Assembly: GCA_034659435.1 (NCBI GenBank)
Contig: JAYEHJ010000091.1
Coordinates: 1-35,587, forward strand
DNA length: 35,587 nucleotides
DNA from: JAGLYP01 sp034659435
GTDB lineage: Bacteria > Patescibacteriota > Patescibacteriia > Patescibacteriales > UBA12075
Direction of reading: 5' to 3'
Made by a program: the position numbers and the translations under genes
Shown here: positions 29,363 to 35,587 of the stretch, one piece after another
Position numbering within the stretch: the first letter of the stretch is position 1
Layout of the letters: each line of letters opens with the position of its first letter
The notes under the pieces: model-generated
Told to the model about the DNA's origin: nothing
Seen by the model: only the letters and a program-made list of their open reading frames with translations
The model's database searches: none

Positions 29363-30697
29363 CTAAAAGGGACTGTCGCCAAATGCCAAAACTGGCATTC
29401 GGCGACAGTCCCTTATTTTTCGCAAATTTTTTAAATCTTCCTCTGATTGCTTGATATATTCTTTGTCCCTTTTCACAATATCGGGGTTGACTTGCAAAGA
29501 CATTTTATTCAGACCTAATAACTCCATTCCGCTAAGCGATCTTACTCTTGACAGGGCGACATAGCCCATACCATAATCAAAAGCGTCCCGCAAATCAACA
29601 ATCATCTCATCAAGGCTCATGCCCTGGCTTTTATGAACCGTAATCGCCCATGCCAGCCGCAAAGGCACTTGGCTTATTTTGGCAACCGTTTCATTGCCCT
29701 CCTCAACCGCCCACTCTCTTGGATAAGCGATAATTTGCCTATCGTCATTAGTTTTAACAATCGGATAATTATCAAATTCGCTAAAGCCGATAATTTTCCC
29801 AAGCGTGCCATTGACATAATGGGCAAAGCCGGATTCGCTGAATTTATTTTTTACAAACATTACTACCGCCCCTTTTTTTAAAACAAGCCTTGACGGCGCC
29901 ATGCAATTTTTTATTAAAAAATCAACCAATTGCTTTCGTCCTTTTTTATAAGATGATTTCATTTGATAGACTGTTTCGCTTTGTTTTATTTTTGCCAATT
30001 CAAAATCGTTTATGGCGTTAACGTCCTTGTTATTGGTGAACAATTTTGTCGGAGTAATATTTCCGCAAACCGGCCGGTTAAGCCTTGATTTTAATGTCAT
30101 CAAAGTATCTTTATCTATCTTGTTATTTCTGATGCTATTTAAAACTTTGATAAATTTTTTATCGCTATGCCTGTGCTGTTCATTTAAATAGCAGACTTTT
30201 AAACAAGATTCATTCCAAACGTTTGCCTTAAAAGCGTATTCATTATTTTCTTCTTTGCCGTTGACCGGCGGTAATTGAAAAAAATCACCGCAAAAAATAA
30301 CCTGAATTCCGCCAAAAGGCGCGATGCTGTTTTTGAAAGACATGCAAATATTGTTAACCAAGTCCAGCCTGTCGGCATCAAGCATTGATATCTCATCAAT
30401 AATCAATACTTTTGTTTTAAGCATCCTGTTCTTTAGATATCTTTTATTTAAAATGGTTTTAAATTCCGCTTTGCTTAATTGCTTGGCGATTCCCATCCCG
30501 CACCAGGAATGAATTGTTATGCCGCCGATATGCGTAGCCGCGATGCCTGTTGAAGCCGTAACTGCCGCGCTAATATGCTTTGACTTTAAATAGCTGATAT
30601 ATTTATTTAAAAGAAAAGTCTTCCCGCTTCCGGCAGGACCTGTCAAAAAAACATTAGCGCCCAGTTTTAATAATTGAAAAGCTTCTTCTTGTTTCAT
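29363..30697 (-). CDS. Pif1-like/AAA helicase, C-terminus overwritten by a palindromic repeat
   Basis: A 444-residue superfamily 1B helicase. It has Walker A LTGPAGSGKTFLLNKY (about 18-33), motif Ia ASTGIAATHIGGITIHSW, Walker B KVLIIDEISMLDADRLD (about 97), motif III QVIFCGDFFQLPPV, a Q-R-HR region YLNEQHRHSDKKF, and the C-terminal motifs WAITVHKSQGMSLDEMIVDL and VALSRVRSLSGMELLG. Pif1-like enzymes unwind DNA 5'-3' and remove G-quadruplexes and R-loops. The last 15 codons (CRRMPVLAFGDSPF and stop) are encoded by a copy of the GGGACTGTCGCC palindrome (29367-29414), so the original end of the gene has been replaced or extended. It has its own promoter, divergent from uvrA. Confidence 0.9.
   Translation of the reverse strand: MKQEEAFQLLKLGANVFLTGPAGSGKTFLLNKYISYLKSKHISAAVTASTGIAATHIGGITIHSWCGMGIAKQLSKAEFKTILNKRYLKNRMLKTKVLIIDEISMLDADRLDLVNNICMSFKNSIAPFGGIQVIFCGDFFQLPPVNGKEENNEYAFKANVWNESCLKVCYLNEQHRHSDKKFIKVLNSIRNNKIDKDTLMTLKSRLNRPVCGNITPTKLFTNNKDVNAINDFELAKIKQSETVYQMKSSYKKGRKQLVDFLIKNCMAPSRLVLKKGAVVMFVKNKFSESGFAHYVNGTLGKIIGFSEFDNYPIVKTNDDRQIIAYPREWAVEEGNETVAKISQVPLRLAWAITVHKSQGMSLDEMIVDLRDAFDYGMGYVALSRVRSLSGMELLGLNKMSLQVNPDIVKRDKEYIKQSEEDLKNLRKIRDCRRMPVLAFGDSPF
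29367..29414. repeat. Palindromic repeat (GGGACTGTCGCC family) forming the helicase 3' end
   Basis: Arms 29367-29388 and 29393-29414 are complementary over 22 bases with one mismatch, with a 4-base loop. It lies inside the helicase frame and reaches to 2 bases from its stop codon. Confidence 0.9.
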
Positions 30698-30736
30698 TTG
30701 TTTTTGAAATGATTATATTATGATGTCTTTGTTTTT

Positions 30737-30764
30737 ATTTTAACATTATGTCAGGCGCAGTCAA
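30737..30764 (-). promoter_or_regulatory. Promoter of the Pif1-like helicase
   Basis: On the minus strand TTGACT (30764-30759), 16 bases, TAAAAT (30742-30737). The leader is about 30-35 bases. Confidence 0.55.
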
Positions 30765-30774
30765 TTAATTTTAT

Positions 30775-30820
30775 TTATCAAAAAAATGTACGTACAAATG
30801 TACGTACATTTTTTTGATAA
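30775..30820. terminator. Perfect 46-bp palindrome between divergent genes
   Basis: Two perfect 21-base arms (30775-30795 and 30800-30820) around AAAT. They contain GTACGTAC and a seven-T run on both strands, so the shape is that of a bidirectional terminator. It ends 10 bases before the helicase -35 box. The best candidate transcript for it to stop is the short minus-strand frame at 30908-31066; an operator is the alternative. Confidence 0.6.
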
Positions 30821-30907
30821 CAGTAAAAATACGCGATTTGCTAAATGACATTGAATTTAATGAAATAATGTCAATGGAACCTTTTTCGCAATTGGCTTTA
30901 TAAAAAA

Positions 30908-31066
30908 TTATTGCGAATATTTTTTAAAAAACAGCCTAAGCGGCAGTCCCTTTATAAGATTAATAGATACAAGTTTATCCAAATCATATATTTTTAATTT
31001 TCTGTCCAATTCATTTTCAATTATTTCAATATTTTGTTCATTAGCAAAAGCATATTCGGGTTTCAA
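30908..31066 (-). pseudogene. Short minus-strand ORF, probable gene remnant
   Basis: A frame of 52 codons from TTG 31066 to TAA 30908 (MKPEYAFANEQNIEIIENEL, then LKIYDLDKLVSINLIKGLP and LRLFFKKYSQ). The frame continues upstream without ATG to about 31115, inside the uvrA promoter. Composition looks protein-like, and a terminator-shaped palindrome follows. Its 3' part (IKGLPLRLF) is encoded by a degenerate half site of the GGGACTGTCGCC family (about 30937-30955). It may be a decayed gene end; no family is recognised. Confidence 0.3.
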
Positions 31067-31083
31067 ATTTTTATTTGCTCTTC

Positions 31084-31112
31084 TTGCAAAAATCGAAAAT
31101 TTTGTGTATAAT
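31084..31112 (+). promoter_or_regulatory. Promoter of uvrA
   Basis: TTGCAA (31084-31089), 17 bases, consensus TATAAT (31107-31112). The leader is about 25 bases, A/T-only, without Shine-Dalgarno. Confidence 0.7.
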
Positions 31113-31143
31113 GAAGCAGTTATTTAAAAATAATTTTATATAA

Positions 31144-34089
31144 ATGCCAAATTCTAAAAATAATAATTTTATTAAAATTAAAGGCGCGCGCGTTCATAAT
31201 TTAAAAAATATTAATGTGGATATTCCGAGGAATAAATTTACGGTTATTACCGGACTTTCCGGCTCGGGAAAATCTTCACTTGCTTTTGACACGATTTACG
31301 CCGAAGGCCAAAGGCGATATGTTGAATCATTATCAGCCTACGCGCGGCAATTTGTCGGTCTTATGGACAAGCCTGATGTGGATTTAATTGAGGGACTCTC
31401 GCCGGCAATATCAATTGACCAAAAAACCGCGCCGCGCAATCCGCGCTCAACAGTCGGAACGGTTACGGAAATATATGACTATATGCGCCTTTTATACGCC
31501 CGTATCGGCATTCCGCACTGCCCTGATTGCGGCAATAAAATTCGTCCGTACACGGTTGATGAAATAGTTGAGCAAATCAATAAAAATTTTTTAGATCAAG
31601 AAACAATTATTCTCGCGCCAATTGTCAAAGATAAAAAAGGCGAGCATAAAAATATTCTTGACGGAATCGCCAAAGCCGGCTTTAGCCGCCTGCGTTTTGA
31701 CAAAGTCATTTACACTTTGGAAGAAATAGAAGATATGGAAGTTAACAAGCAAAAAAAACATACGGTTGAAATTATAATTGACCGCGTAAAAATCAAAAAA
31801 AATAAAGAAGACCAAGCGCGCCTAACAGAAGCGATTGAAAAAGCGCTTGATTTATCCAACGGACTTATCACGGTTTTACCAGCAATTCAACAATTTAACA
31901 ATGAAACAATAAAAAAGTCAAATAAAAATACAAAACGCGCCCCAAGGGCATTTCCCGCGGGGCGCCCTTTGGATAAAAAAACAAACGAAATCACTTATTC
32001 AAAATTATTCGCCTGCCCTGACTGCGGAATCAGCCTTGCTGAATTGGAGCCGCGCAGCTTTTCTTTTAATTCGCCGCACGGAGCCTGTGAAGAATGTTCG
32101 GGAATAGGAACTAAGCTGGAAATTGACCCGAAATTAATTGTTAATCCAAATTTAACAATCGCGCAGGGCGGAATCAAATCATGGATGCACGGAAGCGCCG
32201 GGCAAACATGGCTAATGCGTATTTTAGGAACCGTTGCCGTTAAAAACGGTTTTGATTTGAATACGCCAATCAAAGATTTAAGCAAAAAACAGCTTGACAT
32301 TGTCTTCTACGGCACCGGCGATAAAAATTACAATGTTGATTACGACAGCGATCGCTTTTCAGGAGAGCTAAACACCGGATTTGAAGGAGTAATTCCCAAT
32401 TTAGAAAAAAGATATAATCGCACCGAATCGGATTGGGTTAGAAAAGATATTGAACAATATATGCGCGTTTTAATATGCCCTAAATGCAAAGGCCAAAGGC
32501 TTAAAAAAGAAGTTTTAGCCGTAAAAATTCTTGGCCGTTCCATTCATGATGTCAGCATCAAAACAATCAATGAAGCAAAAAGATTTTTTTGCTCGCTTGA
32601 AACCGCGAAAGAGTTAAGCGCTCGCGATAAAAAAATAGCAAATCAAATAATTAAGGAAATCCGCACGCGGCTTGATTTTCTTCTTAATGTCGGCTTGAAT
32701 TATTTAACCCTGAACCGCGCCGCCAATACTCTTTCCGGCGGCGAAGCTCAGCGCATACGGCTGGCAAACCAAATCGGCACATCATTGGTAGGTGTTTTAT
32801 ACATTTTAGATGAACCGTCAATCGGCTTGCATCAAAGAGATAATAAAAAATTAATTTCCACTATTAAAAAATTAAGGGATATCGGTAATACAGTAATCGT
32901 GGTTGAGCATGACGAGGAAACCATGATGTCCGCTGATTGGATTATTGATGTCGGACCCGGCGCGGGCGCTAAAGGCGGAGAGATTATCGCGGCCGGAACC
33001 CCCGCGCGGATTAAAAAATCAGCCAAATCTTTAACAGGACAATATCTTGCCAATAAAAAATCAATTCCCACTCCAAGCAAATACCGCTTTGGCCTTAAAC
33101 AATCAATAAAAATCATCGGCGCGTCAGAACATAATTTAAAAAATATTGACGCAAAATTTCCTTTGGGAAAATTCATAGCCATTACCGGAGTATCAGGATC
33201 CGGCAAATCCACCCTTATGACTGATATTTTGGCAAAAGCCTTAAACAAAAAATTTTATCGCGCCAAAGCCGAAGCAGGCGCGCATAAACGAATTGAAGGG
33301 CTTGGCTTTATTAATAAAGTAATCAACATTGATCAATCGCCGATAGGACGCACTCCTCGTTCCAACCCCGCCACATATACCGGCGCATTCACTCCAATCC
33401 GCGACTTATTCGCGCAATTGCCGGAAGCGAAAATCCGCGGCTACAAAGCCGGGCGTTTTTCTTTTAATGTCGTTGGCGGCCGCTGCGAAGCCTGCTCCGG
33501 CGACGGCATGGTAAAAATTGAAATGCAATTTCTGCCGGATGTTTACGTGGAATGCGAAGTCTGCCGCGGGCAAAGATACAATAAAGAGGCTTTAGATATT
33601 TATTATAAAGAAAAAAATATTTCCGATGTTTTAAACATGACGATTGAAGAGGCAATGAAATTTTTTAAAAATATTCCGGCAATCCATATAAAAATGAAAA
33701 CCTTGCATGAAGTCGGCTTGGGCTATATAAAACTAGGGCAATCCGCAACCACTCTTTCCGGCGGAGAAGCCCAGCGCGTTAAGCTCGCAACGGAGCTTTC
33801 CCGCCGCGCGACAGGCAAAACTTTGTACATTTTGGACGAACCGACAACCGGCTTGCATTTTGAAGATATTAAAAAACTTTTAAGCGTCCTAAACAAATTG
33901 GTTGACAAAGGAAACACTGTTTTAATTATTGAGCATAATCTGGATGTAATTAAATCCGTTGACCATATCATTGACTTGGGTCCGGAAGGAGGCGGCAAAG
34001 GCGGAAAAATCGTAGCGCAGGGCACGCCTAGAGAAGTGGCAAAAACCAATACGCATACAGGGAAATTTTTGAAGAAAGTGTTGAAATAA
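31144..34089 (+). CDS. uvrA: Excinuclease ABC subunit A
   Basis: A 981-residue DNA damage-recognition ATPase of nucleotide excision repair, acting with UvrB and UvrC. The first ABC half has Walker A GLSGSGKSSLAFDT (about 37), the UvrA signature YVESLSAYARQF, the first zinc Cys pair CPDCGNKI, the second CPDCG...CEECSG, LSGGEAQRIRLANQ and ILDEPSIGLHQRD. The second half has GVSGSGKSTLMTDIL (about 681), the zinc module GRCEACSGDG...CEVCRGQRYN, LSGGEAQRVKLATEL and ILDEPTTGLHFED. An atypical stretch, KRAPRAFPAGRPLDKK (about 263-278), just before the CPDCG zinc module is encoded by a palindromic repeat also found in murD. It has its own promoter. Confidence 0.97.
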   Translation: MPNSKNNNFIKIKGARVHNLKNINVDIPRNKFTVITGLSGSGKSSLAFDTIYAEGQRRYVESLSAYARQFVGLMDKPDVDLIEGLSPAISIDQKTAPRNPRSTVGTVTEIYDYMRLLYARIGIPHCPDCGNKIRPYTVDEIVEQINKNFLDQETIILAPIVKDKKGEHKNILDGIAKAGFSRLRFDKVIYTLEEIEDMEVNKQKKHTVEIIIDRVKIKKNKEDQARLTEAIEKALDLSNGLITVLPAIQQFNNETIKKSNKNTKRAPRAFPAGRPLDKKTNEITYSKLFACPDCGISLAELEPRSFSFNSPHGACEECSGIGTKLEIDPKLIVNPNLTIAQGGIKSWMHGSAGQTWLMRILGTVAVKNGFDLNTPIKDLSKKQLDIVFYGTGDKNYNVDYDSDRFSGELNTGFEGVIPNLEKRYNRTESDWVRKDIEQYMRVLICPKCKGQRLKKEVLAVKILGRSIHDVSIKTINEAKRFFCSLETAKELSARDKKIANQIIKEIRTRLDFLLNVGLNYLTLNRAANTLSGGEAQRIRLANQIGTSLVGVLYILDEPSIGLHQRDNKKLISTIKKLRDIGNTVIVVEHDEETMMSADWIIDVGPGAGAKGGEIIAAGTPARIKKSAKSLTGQYLANKKSIPTPSKYRFGLKQSIKIIGASEHNLKNIDAKFPLGKFIAITGVSGSGKSTLMTDILAKALNKKFYRAKAEAGAHKRIEGLGFINKVINIDQSPIGRTPRSNPATYTGAFTPIRDLFAQLPEAKIRGYKAGRFSFNVVGGRCEACSGDGMVKIEMQFLPDVYVECEVCRGQRYNKEALDIYYKEKNISDVLNMTIEEAMKFFKNIPAIHIKMKTLHEVGLGYIKLGQSATTLSGGEAQRVKLATELSRRATGKTLYILDEPTTGLHFEDIKKLLSVLNKLVDKGNTVLIIEHNLDVIKSVDHIIDLGPEGGGKGGKIVAQGTPREVAKTNTHTGKFLKKVLK
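31937..31965. repeat. CCCCAAGGGC palindrome inside uvrA
   Basis: GCGCCCC (31937-31943) pairs with GGGGCGC (31959-31965), with an inner GGG/CCC stem. It is translated as APRAFPAGR in the same frame as the murD copy. Confidence 0.8.
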
Positions 34090-34113
34090 TAATTTTATTA
34101 TAAACTTTCACCA
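34090..34113 (+). other. Short gap after uvrA
   Basis: AT-rich bases between the uvrA stop and the glycosyltransferase promoter; no hairpin with a T tract is visible. Confidence 0.3.
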
Positions 34114-34142
34114 TTGCCAAAAAAGCAAAAAAGTTATAAAAT
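34114..34142 (+). promoter_or_regulatory. Possible promoter of the glycosyltransferase gene
   Basis: TTGCCA (34114-34119), 17 bases, TAAAAT (34137-34142); a TATAAA begins 2 bases earlier. No terminator was seen after uvrA, so readthrough is also possible. Confidence 0.4.
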
Positions 34143-34174
34143 TATAGTATTGATAATAAATAAAAATAATTCCC

Positions 34175-35542
34175 ATGAAAAAAATCGCGATTTGCCATTA
34201 TCGGGTCGGAGGAACCGATGGCGTGTCTTTGGAAATTGAAAAAAGAAAAAAAATCTTGGAAAAACACGGGCATAAAGTAAAATTAATTGCCGGCGGCAGA
34301 AGCAACGGCGCTGATTATACTATCAAGGAAATGGAATGGGACAACGGCATGATTCCCATTATTAAAGAAAACGGCTTTGTTCATTTTGGCCGCAATGATT
34401 TAAGCGCGCAAGAATTAAAAAGAAAAATGAATAAGGTTTCTTTGATGATTGAAGAAAGGCTTGAGGAAATCCAAAAAAAAGAAAAGTTTGATTTGTGCCT
34501 AGTGCATAACATTTTTTCTTTTGGCGGGCATATTGCGGCCGCCAAGGCATTCAGCAAATGGATAAACAGGCACAGGCTTCCAACGCTCGCGACTCATCAT
34601 GATTTTTTTTGGGAAAGAAAAGAATTTGAAATACCGATTAACGAATATTTGCGCAGCTATTTAAAAAAATTCATGCCGCCGAAATCCGCGTATATTAAGC
34701 ATGTTGTAATCAATTCTCTGGCGCGAAAAGAATTAAAAAGGCGAAACGATATAGAAGCATGCGTTATGCCGGATGTATTTGATTTTAAGAAAAAACCATG
34801 GGTAAAAGATAAATTTAACAGCGATTTTTTGCAAGAATTTGATATTAAAGAAAATGATTTAATAATACTCCAAGCCACAAGAGTAATACCCCGCAAAGGA
34901 ATTGAACTGGCTTTTGACTACGCGGCCGCGATGCAGAAAAAGATACAAAGCGCGCCTTGGCTGAAAACATTGCGCGGAAAAAAAATTTATAATAATAAAA
35001 GGCTGCCGATTAATCCGAGAATAACCTTGATACTGGCAGGATACGCTGAAGATGAAAAAAGAGACTATTTATTTAAATTAAAATCAAAAGCTTTTGACAG
35101 CCGGCTTAATGTCAAATTTATTTCAGGGCATGTAACGTCTTCCAGAAAATTCAGCAACGGCATAAAGACTTATTCGCTTTGGGATGCCTATGTTTACGCT
35201 GATATTATCAGCTTCCCAAGCGTTTGGGAAGGCTGGGGCAACCAATTTATTGAAGCGATTTTCGCGAAAAAACCTATTGTTATACACGAATATCCGGTTT
35301 ATGCGAAAGATATCAAGCAGGAAGGATATGAGATTATCTCTTTGGGAAATAACTCTGTAAAAAAAGATGAAAACGGCCTTTACACGCTTCCACAGGAAAA
35401 TATTGATAAAGCCGTGGAACAAACGCTTGAATGTCTCCATGATAAAAATTTGCAAAAAAAACTTGAGAAAAATTTTCAAATCGGAAAAAAATATCATGAT
35501 TATGAGGTTTTGGAGAGATTTTTGATTGATAATATTGGATAA
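34175..35542 (+). CDS. Group 1 (GT4-like) glycosyltransferase
   Basis: A 455-residue GT-B fold protein. The N-terminal Rossmann half starts MKKIAICHYRVGGTDGVSLEIEKRKKILEKHGHKVKLIAGG, the typical 'XXGGV/D-GVS' opening of GT4 enzymes. The middle has LVHNIFSFGGHIAAAKAF and ATHHDFFWER. The C-terminal donor-binding half has ILQATRVIPRKGIELAFDYA, LAGYAEDEKRDYL, YADIISFPSVWEGWGNQFIEAIFAKKPIVIHEYPVY (the E-x7-E type motif EGWGNQFIE) and YEIISLGNN. It uses a nucleotide sugar, but neither donor nor acceptor can be told; envelope glycan or compatible-solute synthesis is possible. It is the last complete gene before the window ends; 35543-35587 holds no recognisable feature beyond a small AGAGG/CCTCT hairpin. 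Confidence 0.85.
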   Translation: MKKIAICHYRVGGTDGVSLEIEKRKKILEKHGHKVKLIAGGRSNGADYTIKEMEWDNGMIPIIKENGFVHFGRNDLSAQELKRKMNKVSLMIEERLEEIQKKEKFDLCLVHNIFSFGGHIAAAKAFSKWINRHRLPTLATHHDFFWERKEFEIPINEYLRSYLKKFMPPKSAYIKHVVINSLARKELKRRNDIEACVMPDVFDFKKKPWVKDKFNSDFLQEFDIKENDLIILQATRVIPRKGIELAFDYAAAMQKKIQSAPWLKTLRGKKIYNNKRLPINPRITLILAGYAEDEKRDYLFKLKSKAFDSRLNVKFISGHVTSSRKFSNGIKTYSLWDAYVYADIISFPSVWEGWGNQFIEAIFAKKPIVIHEYPVYAKDIKQEGYEIISLGNNSVKKDENGLYTLPQENIDKAVEQTLECLHDKNLQKKLEKNFQIGKKYHDYEVLERFLIDNIG

Positions 35543-35587
35543 AAATTTTAGAGAGGCCGAACCTCTACGATTTAACAGCTCCTTAAG

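Noticed and set aside
14216..29414. CRISPR array made of the repeated palindromes
   Set aside because: Copies are kilobases apart with no regular spacers and no cas genes.
1..35587. UGA recoded as glycine (Gracilibacteria/SR1 code)
   Set aside because: murD and tig end naturally in TGA and no conserved domain is interrupted by in-frame TGA.

Overview
The window reads as a chromosome segment of an AT-rich, small-genome bacterium of the Candidate Phyla Radiation (Patescibacteria). Pointers are the cell-surface domains with GEAWY/RYYMKDG and LPAGTVIKGEG/KRYVFPN motifs, a bacterial translin-like protein, Shine-Dalgarno-poor genes with very AT-rich leaders, and the family versions of PolA, NusA, RNase Y and FtsH. 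UGA is an ordinary stop here (murD and tig end in TGA), so this is not a UGA-recoded lineage such as Gracilibacteria/SR1. The phylum call is inference from protein style; no marker search could be run.

Layout. 1-1880: the 3' part of a surface protein gene, convergent with a THUMP-like RNA methyltransferase. 2017-4758: a self-contained unit with promoter, leader inverted repeat, a diaminopimelate decarboxylase-like gene, an LL-DAP-aminotransferase-like gene and a strong terminator. These are the only two genes with a perfect AGGAGG ribosome binding site. 4785-10056: polA, murD, murI. 10123-17513: a leftward run of phosphodiesterase, amino-acid permease, translin-like protein, type IV pilus ATPase, membrane protein and ftsH. 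17513-18883: rpsA. 18931-20201: tRNA-Arg, a membrane-anchored methyltransferase, tRNA-His, a GC-rich unexplained block, and the nusA promoter with a terminator-like leader. 20267-24092: nusA, inorganic pyrophosphatase, trigger factor. 24098-25282: a small unknown gene and tRNAs Leu, Ala and Gly. 25292-27380: HU and RNase Y. 27691-28994: a secreted surface protein. 29041-29328: a 46-residue membrane protein gene with its own promoter and terminator. 29363-30764: a Pif1-like helicase. 31084-35542: uvrA and a glycosyltransferase.

Functionally this is mostly core housekeeping: DNA replication and repair (PolA, UvrA, Pif1-like, HU), transcription and RNA (NusA, RNase Y, tRNAs, RNA methyltransferase, translin), translation and proteostasis (S1, trigger factor, FtsH), peptidoglycan (MurD, MurI, possibly the DAP/lysine pair), pili, and envelope proteins.

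The most unusual content is a dense set of small repeats that the genes do not explain: (a) a palindromic family with core GGGACTGTCGCCGAATGCC, seen as full hairpins, half sites and a 187-bp MITE-like element, one copy supplying the last 15 codons of the helicase; (b) a palindrome of about 29 bp (CCCCAAGGGCATTTCC core) read in the same frame as PRAFPA inside both MurD and UvrA, with a filled/empty site pair elsewhere in the window; (c) another palindrome inside murD, related to the rny terminator; (d) about ten arrays of roughly five 7-bp units (about 35 bp), lying just 5' of start codons or in frame inside polA and nusA. The same small elements serve as intergenic spacers, terminators, UTR parts and peptide-coding inserts.
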